From: Zancudomyces culisetae
Lineage: Eukaryota; Kickxellomycota; Harpellomycetes; Harpellales; Legeriomycetaceae
Length of the DNA: 64,000 nt
Assembly: GCA_001969505.1 (NCBI GenBank)
Contig: LSSK01000017.1
Location: 1-64,000 of the forward strand
Direction of reading: 5' to 3'
The stretch's first letter is position 1; each line of letters starts with the position of its first letter. The translations under genes were made by a program, and so were the position numbers. Below the pieces are notes generated by a model that was not told the origin of the DNA, searched no databases, and saw nothing but the letters and a program-made list of their open reading frames with translations. Shown in pieces: positions 10,617 to 23,001 of the stretch.

Positions 10617-13600
10617 ATGGTACTAAAAGTAAATGGAAAATCAATTCCAGGATTTAGAATTAAGCATGGTAGTGCAGGGAGCGATTTAGAAAGTGTAGTT
10701 TTCAATGGGAGACTTTGGTCATTAACAGAAAGATTGAAAGGCGAAGATTTTCCTGGAAAGGACAGTGGATTCAAAATCGTACTGAATCCTGTGTACGAAT
10801 TAATAGCAGTGTTAATAAACCACAGACACGTCAAGGTTATTAGATCAAAAGATAACAGAGTAATGTGGACGCACACTTGTTTTTCCCAAAAGCGTGGTCT
10901 CAGTAAGATAGATGATAGGTCGCACGAAAACAAAATAATTGGAATCTGCTGGAGACCAAACGGGCGAGAGCTGGCAATAATCAATAACCAATTATACTGC
11001 GAAATACTTGAATTCCAGCAAGGAAATGTAAAAGGACAGCTTGATCTATGTGTAGAAAAGAACGAGGAGCAATCCGGTCGTACTAAGGCACCTTGCGTGG
11101 AGTTAGTCGCAGATTTTAGTATGAAATGGGTAAACCTGTGTGGTAAACCAAAGGAGTTAATGAAGGGTGGTATGGTGACAAAGGATATCGAAAAGGGTAA
11201 TGAAACTGATGCGTTAATATTTCTAACTACAAAGGGAAATATACACGTATATATTGATGGGTGTTACAAGTTGAAAGTTGCAAAAATAAAACTGGGGAGT
11301 GAAATGGTAGGCAGAGCTGAAAGTGTCAGAATTTTGGATGTTAAGCCAGGGTCTTGCCTCAGAACGTTGTATATCAAAGCATTAGTACAGAATCATGCAC
11401 AAGATCAAGATCTGCTTGAATTTGAAAAAAAGCTGCAAGTTGGATCAATGACTTATAGGGAAGAACATAAAAAGGTTGGTTCAAAAAATAGCATGGTGTG
11501 TCTTTATAAATGTGAGACAGAGATAGCTAAAGCGGTTGAGAAGCTCCATTTAAAAACAGCTAAAAGTTCAAGGATTCTTGAGCGCTTTTATCGATTGAAG
11601 CTTGGAATACAAAAATGTCATGAACTGTATAAACAGTTTGAAGACGAAACTCTAAAACTGAGGAGGGTTAATGAGTTGTTTTTGCATGTTATGATTGATA
11701 ATGGATTAGAAAACACGCTTAGCATGTATTCCGAGTTGATTAGGATGGTGGTGACTGGGAAATCAAGTGAGGCTACCATTTCGTTTTTTTTGTCAAAGTT
11801 TCAGGAAAACGTAAGCACCAAATGTTACTCACTTTTAGGTTTATGAACTCTACACAATTTTTTTTCTTGCACAAGAAGAAATGCAAGATAAGTTGATGGG
11901 GTATTATGTACTTGAGCGTATTAACACGTATCGATGTTTTTGATATCAAATATAGGAAATTAAAACAAGTATGGGGGAAATGAGCTTTATTAGTGAGACA
12001 CTTGTAAAGACAGTAATTACTGATATCCAACGTACATTGGAAGAGTTGCTTGTGGATGTAACCGGATCTTTAAATGATCGTACCGAGTGAGTGTTATAAA
12101 GTTGTTTAATAGAAACTAGAGTGTTTTAAACGTGCTATGGATAGGAGGCGATGTTTATATAGGAAATATGTAAGCGTACATATTGGCTGTGCTACACAAG
12201 AACTTATAGCTGCAAGTACTGATGTCATTTACCATTTTGTTGTAGAAATCACCAAGAAGACTGTAAAACAATTCAAAGCACACTGATTTGGCTGTACGAA
12301 CGGTACGAGTGGTTAATAGAAAATTTGAACACCAGGTACAGAGAGTATAAAACTATGTATGAGTACTTGATATATGTCAAAAAGGAGCTTGAGTGGCAAA
12401 ATTCGTACGAACCAGGCAACGATGGTACGTTTCTAAGGGATAGACCCGAACTTCCGACAATAAATCGATCCGTATTAGGAAAAATCATTAAAAAATCACT
12501 GTACACACCAAAATACACGGATGTAGACAAAACTAAAAGCAAAAAAAGGCAATCTGACCGAAATATGAGCGTTTTTGATGAGCTTATAGCAGGATTTTAT
12601 GATGCGGCTAATGAATCTGACACAAACCTTCTCATCAAACACTTTTTTACAATTGCGGACGAAACTGAGCAAAATTTTGACATGCAAATGAGCTCAACGG
12701 ATGATCGACAGCGGTTTCGAGTAGAATTTGTAAAGTTGTACTTTCAACAGCTAGCTCAACAGGGTGATATGCATGAGTCTATTCAAGCTGCCAGAAACGC
12801 AGGCTTACATACTCGTATCGGAAATAGTGCACTTATTCTAGAGGAAGTACTCCCAAAAGCTCAATTTCATAGTAAGGCTGTTCTAGTATCGGCATTAAAT
12901 TCACTGGTGAGATCAAATCCAGGTATAACCGAGGATAGCGAACCTGATGACATTAAAAAACTATTGATGGTACCATCACAGGACGAATCACTGGACTATC
13001 TAGGTAACAGGCTCAATGAATTTTTATTTACGTCTGTCCCAGAGCTCAAAGAGATTGTACTTTGTGGAAACCTTTTACAAAGCCATCATCCCTGTACAAA
13101 TCTCGATTCCAAAACAAACCTATCTGCTTTTCATATTGGAGCGGTATCTGATGATCTAGGTTGTGATTTCGTTATTTCGCGAAAAATACAGGATAAAAAT
13201 GAAGTTGCAGCTTCGTTAGAGTCTTTAGCTGACTCAGTTTACATGGTATGCTGCGAGACGTACAAAAATATCGACCAATGTAATGATACTTTAGCAAGTA
13301 CAAACAATGCATCTCGCAACTTCAACTTGTTATCAATAACACCGCTACAGAGTAATAACACCGGGGTAAAAGGCGGGCCGTATAACCCAGTGGTATTGTT
13401 GTTGAATGGTGAAAACTGTGGAAGAAAAAAAAGGGCTGACACTTTGCCGGCTATCAGTTCGCAACTGTTTTTGCCTCTTGAAAACTTAGGGCTGAAGGCA
13501 TTTACCCTAATTGAGAGGGCAGGCGCAGTTTACCTATTGGGGTTGTTGAAGATACAAGGTAAACATTTAAAGAGTCTACAAAGATGGAAATGGAAAAATA

Positions 13601-14122
13601 AATAGGCTTAGTGTACAATGCAAATAGCCCAAATCATATAAAACCCTGAACACTCGTTTTACTTGCTAGAATGAGTGTCATATTTATTTATTCTTTTATT
13701 TCTTTGTACTGTGCTTTATAGGTGATGATTGCTGCTGGTTGGTTTCGATTGATATCTTGGATCTTGCTAAAACATCGGAACATTGTATCTCGAATGGTGG
13801 TACTGTCGATTCTGATGTGCATAATCTATCATCAACATTATCAAAACTAAAGGTATGTTGTGGTGGGTTACTATATCATTTTTTAACGGGCGATGTATAA
13901 TAATCAACAAATTTATTTTATTAGGACTTTGAGGCCCTCAATGTTAGGTTGGCAAGTAGACTGGATCTATTCAAGACCGACTCAGATATTAGAATATGTA
14001 CAAGCAGCGATATCCATGGCGGTACCTCCTGTTGTAGCGTACACGAAAAGACCATTAGAGTTTGTGTTGTGGATTTTTCAAGCGGAAATTATGTTTTGTT
14101 TGCTTTGTTAGATGAAGTATAA
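10617..14122 (+). CDS. APC4: anaphase-promoting complex subunit 4
   Basis: Five exons, 10617-11810, 11956-12086, 12246-13558, 13722-13852 and 13925-14122, keep phase throughout and give 988 residues. The N-terminal third has Apc4 WD40-like features: LNPVYELIAVLI, then IIGICWRPNGRELAII, the WRPNG motif typical of the family's first repeats. The middle (about 300-520) is the helical long domain, with FFLSKFQEN spliced to EIKTSMGEMSF. The C-terminal part ends in a short beta-rich tail (IRVCVVDFSSGNYVLFALL). Apc4 is a scaffold of the APC/C ubiquitin ligase that links Apc1, Apc5 and the TPR lobe. All introns are GT-AG. The last two exons are too short or too shifted to be noticed as frames alone. 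APC4 orthology is judged from motif order and length. Confidence 0.85.
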
Positions 14123-14488
14123 GTTGTTGGTGCTTGGGTGTATTAAACCTATCAATAACTGAGAATGTGTATTTTTGTCAATAACTGTATAGCTAACAAC
14201 AATACCACAATAGGTGGTCATGGTTTTGAAAATATATTTCAACTGCTTTTTTCCTTTAATTTCAGTCATTTGAAATTGGCATTGCACCAATAACCAGCAT
14301 AATTGCTGCTCTTTTTGGGTTGCGATTCGTTTTTCTAAATTTCCAGTTTGGGAAAGTCCAATAAATTTTGGCGTAGCGTATTTATTCTGACTTGACATTT
14401 GAATATAAAGCCATGTTTATTTTATTACGCAAACACCTATTTCAATTCCAAAGAATACAAAGAGAACGCAAAATAAATAGTTAAAAGG
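14123..14488. other. intergenic region APC4-UBP6
   Basis: This 366-nt A/T-rich gap carries the UBP6 promoter. No exon or RNA gene was found. Confidence 0.5.
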
Positions 14489-16259
14489 ATGGAGGAAATT
14501 AAAGGTAATAAAGGATTGAATCCACAACATTTTCTATACTGATAACAGCAATAGCATGTACTAAACAATGTAAATATAAACAACTTGTAAATAGTTATAG
14601 TAAAATGGCAAGGAAAAAAGTACGAGGTAGATGTAGATACAACACAAAAGGGAGAAGTTCTCAAAGCAATGTTGTACTCACTTACAGGGGTCGAGCCGGA
14701 ACGCCAGAAAATCTTAGTCAAGGGTAAACAGATAAAAGACGAGGACCCTTTGGCCATTTTTAAGCTAACGCCAAATCAGATCTTGATGGTAAATCCAACA
14801 GCACAATATTTTTTACTCTCTTTTTATAAATTATTGCTGTTTTTTCTCCGAAAGCAGTAGATATTTGGTTCAAAGCACTAATATTTGAATATACCTATAG
14901 ATGATGGGCTCAACCACTAAAATCCCATCGCCGCCGCCAGTTCCTACGAAATTCTATGAAGACATGTCAACTGAAGAAATCAACAAGGCGCTAAATATTC
15001 CTGTAGGTTTGGTAAATCTGGGAAATACATGCTACTTTAACGCTACGCTTCAGTGTATGAAAGCATCAAAGGAACTGAAAGAGGCGATAAGCAAGCCACA
15101 AACAGCACAAATTTCAACAGCAACAACAAATCCCTCAGACAAATTGCAAAAGAACCTTTTGGAGTCAGTAAAACAAGTCTTTAGTAGCATGGATACGACG
15201 GACCAGGAAGCTATAAGTCCAGTGAAGTTACTGTCGAGTTTGCAAGCATTGTATCCACAGTTCGCAGAGAGGGAACAGTCTGGGATGGCTTATAAACAAC
15301 AGGACGCGGAGGAATGTTGGAACGTAATAATGAATACGTTAGCAGCACAGCTTAAAGTTGAAGGAGGTAGTAAGAATTTGATTGACAGTTATTTTGGCGG
15401 AGAGATGGTCACAACCTACAAGTGTAAAGAAGCACCGGACGAAATGGAAACAACAAAGGTCGATGCTTTTAGAAAGTTGGACTGTAGGATAGACAAATCC
15501 GTCCTGTATTTACAACAAGGACTGAAGCTTAGCTTAAACCAAACAATCGAAAAGCATTCAGAGACCTTAAACAAGGATGTAGAGTATATTGCAAGTTCAC
15601 AGATCTCCAGATTACCCAAGTATTTAACAGTAAATTATCTCAGATTTTTCTGGAAGACCAAGGAGTCAGTAGAAGCAAAAGTTGTCAAGCGAGTTGTATT
15701 CCCAACTGAGCTCGATCTTGGTGAATTTGTAACATCCGATCTGATGGAGAAAATGGCTCCATTGCGTTCCTATTTTAAAAACGCTGCTGTAGAAGAGGAG
15801 ACCCAGAAAAAACGTGCAAGACTCGAGATTCAAAAGGAGAACGATCGACAGCTTAACATCCAACGAGAGCGTGTAGACACTCCGCCATCTCGATCAGGAT
15901 CTCCTGGCCTCACATCTGCATCCACAACTGACTGTAATGCATTAATCCACCCATCACTGAAATCCGACATCGGCTGCAATCCCTCTGGATTCTATGAGCT
16001 TGTTGCTGTATTGACCCACATAGGAAGAAACGCAAACTCCGGACACTACATTGCATGGGTCCGACATGAGAACGATCCCGTAACTGGATCGAACCAAATT
16101 CAAGGCGCCAGCCCTCCTAGTGGCACTTCTCACTGGTGGTACAAATTTGATGACAACAATGTATCCATTGTTTCTGAGAATGATATTAAGAAGCTAGAAG
16201 GTGGCGGAGACTGGCATACTGCATACATTACTTTGTATAAAGCCAAAGACCTTGCCTGA
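14489..16259 (+). CDS. UBP6: ubiquitin carboxyl-terminal hydrolase Ubp6/USP14
   Basis: Three exons, 14489-14504, 14601-14788 and 14901-16259, give 520 residues (yeast Ubp6 is 499). Exon 1 is only 16 nt (MEEIK plus one base). Exons 1 and 2 encode the ubiquitin-like domain, residues 1-68, that docks on the proteasome subunit Rpn1 (KWQGKKYEVDVD, RQKILVKGK). The USP catalytic domain follows, with a Cys box GNTCYFNATLQCM (Cys112), a His box SGHYIAWVRH (His about 450) and FDDNNV with the catalytic Asp. It trims ubiquitin from proteasome-bound substrates. Intron 1 has a TACTAAA branch motif about 40 nt before its 3' end. Gene length and domain order are as in the family. Confidence 0.93.
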
Positions 16260-17070
16260 TTGCTTTTTTTTCTATATAATATTTTTTTTGGTATCTTGAC
16301 ATTCGCATCACCCCCTTTTTTTTCTGTTGGTTCCTGATAATTCTGCAATAATAATTGACAACAAAAAAACTTAGACAAACGCAAGGATTGGTTTTCTTTT
16401 TTTCTTTCTTTTCCTTTCTTTTTCTTTCGTTTCGTTTGGATTTCACTTTTTTTACTTTTATTCTTTGTAGAATCATAGTTTGAGAAAATGAATCATAGTA
16501 GCAGGTGCATATCAGGGCTAATGTATAACTCTTGTACCTAATAAATATAGAATTCAACCTACATATGAATACTTTCGAGAATAACAAGTTTTACTCAGTG
16601 CATATCAATATAAAAATACTCAACATTCATCATAGAATTGCTCAAGCCCCTAGTATTCAAAAATCATATGTATGTCTACATCAACATAATGACTAGAAAC
16701 TTGTATAGATGGTACAATATTTTCATGTACATTGAAAATTCTCCACAACAGACTGAAGGAGAGAAATCTAAGGGTCGTATTTTTATTTCCACCAATTCCT
16801 CATAATAATTTGCGCTTGTTATTTATGTAATTTCACGCTAAATCGTAGAGCTGGAATCTGTATAAAAAATTTCATTGTTTAAAGGGCATTTCGTAAATGC
16901 TCGTGTTTTGTTTGCGAGATATTGTAGGTATATAGGCAAAGAAAATTATTTATATCTCTTTCTTCATTACACTTCCGATTAGGGTCAGGGATGCAAAATA
17001 ATGTTGATTCTTATAAATCATTTATAACAAAAGTATAAAAATAATCACGACGGGAATAACACTCACCAAA
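16260..17070. other. intergenic region UBP6-SIZ
   Basis: About 800 nt, A/T-rich, with T-rich runs just after the UBP6 stop. No exon, repeat or RNA gene was recognised. Confidence 0.5.
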
Positions 17071-19649
17071 ATGAGCGAAAAAAGGGTGGCCTTCATCGAT
17101 CGGGTAGGTAGTCCAAAAACTGATATCTCGAACGCATATTGACTTGTTATATAACCTCGAATTCTACTAAAAATTTGAAATTTTTAAACAGATTCGAGTG
17201 ATTGAGTCTTACATTTGTTTTGCAACATAAAATAAAACATGATAAAATAAACTAGATCGAATTAGAACATTTCAAAATTGGCGAGTTAAAATCGATTATG
17301 AAATTTCTCGTTAAGGAAAAGATTATCCAACATGGGTGCACGGGGCAAGACAGGAGGGAAAACATAATTGTGGACTTGTACAATATAATCAAATACATTT
17401 ATAACCTTCGAACTTTCGAAGATTACTCTCGTTTGCTTTCATTTATGTTTTCGCTGCGTGCTTTGGTAATTACCAAAAACAATCCTTATACCCACTTTAT
17501 GTGGCGGGATAACAATGAATATCTCGTAAATTACATTCCTTTGCAGCAAGGAACTGGTAATTTCTATTTTTGTGCGAGCGATATACAAAGAGGCAACGAT
17601 GGTTACAATAGTATTACCAATACCAGCCGCAACTATCCCCAGCCCAACTCCTACAGAAACACGCCCAATAGTAATAATGTAAATAATCAAAGTATTAGCT
17701 CCACGAATGAAATTTACAAGCAGCAGCAACTAATGTATCAGAATTTTGGCGGCGGTGCTGGTGATACCAGCATGCGAAATCCAAGTAGTAGTACTGGTAT
17801 TGTGGGAGGTAGAGAAACGGGAGTGTTTGAAAGGTTTAAAAATATAAAGTTTGCTGAAATCCCATTTTTTACGATCGAGAAACACATCGGAATCTACCAA
17901 GCATTATACAGTAAATCTCTGAATTTTTTTTTTTGTATTCTTTTTTATTTGGATTTAACATTTACAAATGGGCGAAATGCTTGTAATATTATATATGTAT
18001 ATAACTTTTAAATGCCAATTATACCGATTCATCTTGTTTAAAAATATATAGTGACGAGAGACCAGCCAAAAACTGTTTCCTGGTTTGTTAATATTGCCGA
18101 GATTGCAGAAAAACTGAGGGATACACAGCACGAATACAAAATCAAGATATTTACATCAAACCTTAGTTGTGTGAACAGGTCATATTTGCCTGGTGACGAG
18201 GGGGCCAAAATATCATACCCCGAGGAGTTTGAAATAAGAATAAACGGAGAAGTTTTAAAGCTATCAGTTAAAAAATATAAGCATGCACAGTTGCTACCCA
18301 TAGACATTACACAATTTATAGATGCAAATAGGAGCATTATCAAACTAGATATGTTTTACAGGGATAAGGTTAAGGATACAGTAGCAGGAGTGAATTTGGT
18401 ACGAACGGTTCCCATTACAGATTTACTGGAGAAACTGAAGCAGACACGGGTGATGACAAAGGAATTTGTTCTTGCGCGCCTGAAAGATAAAGCAAATGAA
18501 GATGAGCTTATCCCGCTGAACGTAAAACTGTCGTTAAGATGTCCTATTGGAATGATTAGAATTAAGGATCCAGTCAGGTTTAAACAATGTAGCCATTTGC
18601 AGTGTTTTGATGCTCTTTCATTTTTAGATTCGAATCAAGCATACATGACATGGCAATGTCCTGTTTGTAATGTATACTACAAAGACTGGAGCGACTTGTA
18701 CATTGACTCTTACTTTGAGGATTTACTGAATCAGTCGCCAACTGATGTTGATTTTGTATATACTTGTCCAAATGGCAACATAATTAACAAACCTGGTACA
18801 GACCTTCACAGTCCCACTATGGATAAAATAGAAAGTGGCGGTATAAACAGTACCAGTAGTGGCACAAATCTCAAGGCTGAAGCTTCGTGTATGTCTGATA
18901 CTGTATCTTGTACAGTTTCAGGGGATTCACTGACTTCACCTTCATCCCGTCCTCCTGTTTCCAATGTCTACTCGCCAAATCCTACTAGTACCACTACAGC
19001 CACTACTAGCAACGGTGGTGCAGTGCCACAAATATCACCTCATGAAACCACTGCCAATAGCATTACTAAAACGCCCTCCAAAAAAAGCATCGATGTTGTA
19101 GACTTGACGCTATCAGATGACGATGATGGTGTTGATGCCGGTGTTGATGCCGGTGTTGATGCCGGTGTTGATGCTGGTGTTGATGCTGGTGCTGGTGCTG
19201 ATACTGGTACTGGTATTTTTATTGATGCTGGTGCTGGCAGCACTACATCATTATTAGAGGACACCCAGGCAGAGACCCTAAAAAATGCTGCCAGTGCCTT
19301 AAATACAAATGATATTAATGAAACAAGTAATGTTTCTATTGACACCATAAATGAAAGTACTAATCAGAGCAATAGCTATATCGCGCCCACCAACACAGAA
19401 GACAGTATGAACCTTAGAATTAATATTAACGAAGATGCCATTACTGAGGCTAATACCGGCGGATCCCATACGACTAAGAACACCAGTAATAGTACCATCA
19501 ACATCAGTAGTACTCTCTCTACTATCAATAATACAATATCTTCAAAAACACAGCCTGCTTCATTTAACGAATTTTTCGACGTCTTAGAGAGTGATTTTGC
19601 TGCTATTCTTTCAAAATCACAGATGGATATTCGTAACTTTACACTCTAG
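17071..19649 (+). CDS. SIZ1: PIAS/Siz-type SUMO E3 ligase
   Basis: Three exons, 17071-17103, 17256-17910 and 18052-19649, give 761 residues. A SAP-like helix pair lies at about 10-50 (HFKIGELKSIMKFL). The PINIT region covers about 170-350, and the intron 2 junction restores IGIYQALYMTRDQ inside it. The SP-RING is complete: C393, C409, H411, C414, C432 and C435. A SUMO-interacting motif, VVDLTLSDDDD, lies at 578-588, followed at once by a (GVDA)n tract. The tail is Ser/Thr/Asn-rich. Siz proteins bind Ubc9~SUMO and direct SUMO to targets such as PCNA and septins. It could equally be the Nfi1/Siz2 paralogue; SIZ1 is used as the family name. Confidence 0.88.
19127..19200 (+). repeat. in-frame 12-nt coding minisatellite (GVDA)n
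   Basis: Near-identical GGTGTTGATGCC/T units repeat in frame, coding five Gly-Val-Asp-Ala units and then drifting to GAGA and DTGTG. It lies directly after the SUMO-interacting motif of the Siz protein. Differences are confined to third positions (GCC or GCT), consistent with recent slippage. Confidence 0.9.
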
Positions 19650-19844
19650 ATTAATAGTGTTTTTTGATTTTTTTTTAATTCTTATTTTTGGCTATTAGTT
19701 AGGTATTTAAACATAATAGTCATCGAATCCCCACAAAAAAAGTTGTAACGATACAAATAGCTACTGCCATCCACAACCTATATTAATGGCAATAATTTTT
19801 TAACAAGAGTTTCTCCTTTAGAGTGCGAATATCTTCACATTTTT

Positions 19845-20128
19845 ATGTATGAAAGAATTGTATTTGGAACCACAAGGTAGCACCACTCTCTTAGTCGTAA
19901 TAAGAGTGCTTATGAATCATACAATCACCATCAAATAGAGTTTCTGCTGTGTATGACACAAAGGTTAGGAGGTATTGAAAAGTTCAAACTGAGCGTATGG
20001 ATCGAGATCATAGCCATGATCAGGTGTTGGGATGAGACTGTAATATGAATACATGATGGAAATCAGGGCTAAAGCGAGCACCCGGAATGTGATAGATGTG
20101 TATTTGTGTATTTGTGTATTTGTAATTT
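19845..20128 (+). repeat. left copy of 280-bp dispersed inverted repeat
   Basis: This stretch reappears, reverse-complemented and nearly base for base, at 35006-35281. By eye the copies differ at three substitutions plus one extra TATTTGTG unit. On the + strand both copies start a 29-codon frame (MKELYLEPQG..., ending TIK). On the opposite strand both hold a longer frame ending LIPTPDHGYDLDPYAQFEL and then FNTS. Neither frame is recognised. The copy ends sharply at both sides, with no terminal repeats or target-site duplication seen. Confidence 0.9.
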
Positions 20129-20362
20129 CAACTTTGCTTTTTATTGGTTGCTAACCAGATCGCAATCATTTTGAATTTCCTGTGAAAAGAATTTTTCTGT
20201 TTTGAGCTGATGTGGTAAAGCAATAAAACCAACTGCGTTCACAAGCAAAAAAAAAATAATCTCAGTGCTAGCTGGCTTATCTGTGTGCTTTCTAATTATT
20301 TGAAGGATACATCCAAATATTATATGAACAAAGATACCTCAACAGGATCAACATGGTACATA

Positions 20363-20363
<1 letters not shown>

Positions 20364-20396
<33 letters not shown>
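20364..20396 (+). repeat. (TA)n microsatellite
   Basis: A pure TA tract of 33 nt in the intergenic region upstream of the elongase gene. Confidence 0.95.
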
Positions 20397-20401
<5 letters not shown>

Positions 20402-21030
20402 TTGGCCTTATTTTGCGTTAAGGCAGTTGCTAGGGTTATAGGAGGGTTGTTCATTCTACTTATCAAATGTTGTTATGAGTTATCGATTGACATTGAAACG
20501 TTTTTATTATTTGGCCTTTGATGCGTGGATTTACGCAAATTAGCTTCCGATACAGCTACTTGAAGAATTTTACTTTCATGCTATTTGCTATAAAAAAAAA
20601 ATGATTGTGATATTTGGCGCGGAATAATTAATTTCGTTTTTCGGAATATCCAAGCCCATGTCGTAAATGGGGTACCAATGTGAATTTTTCAAAGGCTAGG
20701 CAAAACAATGAAAGCTCTGAAATTGTGTTCGTATATTTCCAAATGTGTTTGTAATCTAATTAAAAAATTTTCTCGTTTTTTTTCCGAAACCTAAATATCA
20801 AGCCCCAATCAACAGTTTAAATTAATTACAGATTGTAAAAGCCAAATTAACATTTAAGGCGCAAAAAGTAAGCATTGTAGCTTTTTATAAAACTTCTAGC
20901 AACTAGAGTACAAAACACCAGTTGGGATATTATAACTACTAAAGTTGGCCTTGAAAAACAACCTAATAACAAGGTCATTTCAAAAAGTCCGTAACAATAA
21001 CGAGAAAAAAAATAAACGAGAAAAGGAATA

Positions 21031-21846
21031 ATGGTGGTGTGGCCTCCAGCAGGAATAACAGTAGTACCTGAGGATATGATCCTTGGGTCTCTATCCAAGT
21101 ACGTAATGCAACCTCAGTACGTACTGACCATCATCTTTACTTATGTCATTCTTGTTCATGTGTTGCAACCACCAAAGGAAAAATCAACAGTGTCAAGAAT
21201 CGAAGCCAAGAAAAGCACCAAGGATATTGGAAAAGTCGCTAAGCAGAATAGTGCTCTTACTGCCTTTATCTTCTTGCACAACACATTCTTGTGCTTGTAC
21301 TCTGCTTGGACATTTGTGAAGTCCGCACCATTGGTATATAAAGTATTTACAACAGAGGGTGTGTGTGATCCAAACAACGTATCGTGGAACAGTGGGATGC
21401 TTGAGATAACATACTTGTTCTACTTGTCAAAATACTACGAATTTGTAGATACTGCAATTATCTTGATGAAGGGACGTCGCGTGATAACCCTCCAAACATA
21501 CCACCACGCGGGGGCAGTACTGGGCATGTATTTGGGATGCCTGTTCATTCCCACACAGATATTTGTTTTTGTCGTATTCAACTCATTTGTGCACACAATC
21601 ATGTATGCATATTATGCGCTCACAAGTATTGGGTTTTCTCCGTCCGGAAAAGAATACATTACAAGACTGCAACTTGTTCAATTTTTTACAGGAGTCCCTG
21701 CTGGTATTATCATGAACTGTATGGAGCATTGCAACGACTTTTATAAGGTCATGGCCACGTCTGTGAATCTAGCATATGTGGTTTATCTAGCAGTTATGTT
21801 TTTAGATTTTTCCAAAAAAACGTATCGTAAGAAAAAAGCGGTGTAG
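21031..21846 (+). CDS. ELO-family fatty-acid elongase, copy A
   Basis: Single exon, 271 residues, with about seven hydrophobic segments. It is a 3-ketoacyl-CoA synthase of the ER elongation cycle. Family motifs are FLHNTFLCLYSAW, KYYEFVDTAIILMKGR, the histidine box LQTYHHAG (Q-x-x-HH rather than H-x-x-HH) and NSFVHTIMYAYYAL. The Q variant is seen in some elongases outside the Elo1/2/3 group, so substrate class is uncertain. The C-terminus KKKAV has Lys at -3 and -4 and could act as an ER-retrieval signal. The first two thirds are almost identical to the inverted copy at 36198-37010, while the last third is clearly diverged. Confidence 0.9.
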   Translation: MVVWPPAGITVVPEDMILGSLSKYVMQPQYVLTIIFTYVILVHVLQPPKEKSTVSRIEAKKSTKDIGKVAKQNSALTAFIFLHNTFLCLYSAWTFVKSAPLVYKVFTTEGVCDPNNVSWNSGMLEITYLFYLSKYYEFVDTAIILMKGRRVITLQTYHHAGAVLGMYLGCLFIPTQIFVFVVFNSFVHTIMYAYYALTSIGFSPSGKEYITRLQLVQFFTGVPAGIIMNCMEHCNDFYKVMATSVNLAYVVYLAVMFLDFSKKTYRKKKAV

Positions 21847-22298
21847 TTTTTTTTTTTTAGCTTTTTTTTTGGAGTTTGCAGATAATAAAAATCTAAGCGG
21901 TTCATGCCAAAAATAAACTATACTTCAGGCTTTAGTTCTTTTCATATAGCGTTACTATCCCTCACAACTTGAAGCAGATATATTCTCATGTCCACCTTTT
22001 TATTAAGCAAATACGACAGCTGTATCATAATAAGGGGAAGGTTTATAAAGCTTGGCCATGAAACACATGATCGTCAATACCAAATACCATTTCCCTTTGG
22101 ATACCGGATTTTCTTCAAATGAAATTTTTTTATTATGTTTATTCAGATAATTTTTGCGGAATTGAAATTTTTCAGACTTTAAAAGTGTTCAAAGTTTGGG
22201 GGGTTTAAGAAATTTTGAAAATATCAAGCTATATTTACCTTGCCCTTTTCAAAATTCTTATTTCAAATACAGGTTGAGACAACGTCATAAACTGAAAA
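21847..22298. other. intergenic region ELO-LSM8
   Basis: About 450 nt, A/T-rich, holding the elongase terminator and the LSM8 promoter. No exon was seen. Confidence 0.5.
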
Positions 22299-22920
22299 AT
22301 GGTGGATCTAAGCAGCTTTCTAAACGGTACTAAATGATTATATTTTTCGAATAATGCTAAAGAGATTCTAAAATTTTGATTTTATGATTTAGACAAAGTT
22401 GGTGTCGTCACAAACGATGGAAGAGTTATAGTAGTAAGTTCAAGATGATATTCTAGCTTTAAAATGAAAGCAATCATTCCTATTTGTTTCGATTGTAATG
22501 TTTTATGGGATATTTACAGCTCGACTGACACAAGCTACGTACTTTTGCAAAATAATATAGGGGACTTTGGTGGGGTTTGATAGCTCAACCAATTTAATAC
22601 TTAACAATACACATGAACGGGTATTCAGTGAAGATACAGGCTGTGAGTTTATCGAATTAGGAGCATACATTATCAGAGGCGATGAAGTGTAAAGCATTTA
22701 TACTTGAAGTATTTTTCGGGCTCAATTTGCCATGTTTATATCGATAGTTGTTGAAAACCATTTTAAAGCTAACGGTATTCGATAAATCAAACACATTCGC
22801 AATTTATTAAATGATAATGAAATATATAGCGCAATAGTAGGAAAAGTAGAAAAGGAGCTAGATGAAAAAATAGACTGGACACAGATCAAAGCAGAGGCTT
22901 TAGCGCCTGTACAGCACTAA
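22299..22920 (+). CDS. LSM8: U6 snRNA-associated Sm-like protein Lsm8
   Basis: Four short exons, 22299-22326, 22393-22433, 22561-22688 and 22830-22920, give 95 residues, almost the length of human LSM8 (96). Sm motif 1 reads VGVVTNDGRVIVGTLVGFDSSTNL across three exons. Sm motif 2 is LGAYIIRGDEVAIVG. The C-terminus DWTQIKAEALAPVQH matches the human IRAEPLNSVAH tail in layout. Lsm8 defines the nuclear Lsm2-8 ring that binds the 3' end of U6 snRNA. Intron 1 starts GTACTA. The gene converges on the Etr1-like gene with only 81 nt between the stop codons. Confidence 0.93.
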
Positions 22921-23001
22921 ACTTTGCATATATGGAATACTGTTGATATTTGGAGACGGACTTCATTAAGGCTGGCGTATAGTGCAGAGGGAAACCCCGG
23001 C

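Larger units (their letters stand above)
19650..21030. other. intergenic region holding one arm of a long-range inverted repeat
   Basis: Contents are the SIZ 3' region, the 280-bp repeat at 19845-20128, a TA microsatellite at 20364-20396, and the promoter of the elongase at 21031. No further exon was recognised. Confidence 0.6.

Noticed and set aside
19845-20128. Solo LTR or transposon interpretation of the repeat
   Set aside because: No TG...CA ends, terminal repeats, primer-binding site, target-site duplication or transposase remnant was seen.
21156-21377. 73-residue antisense frame identical in both elongases (also 36664-36885)
   Set aside because: Its identity simply follows from the converted sense-strand coding sequence, and there is no domain or start context.
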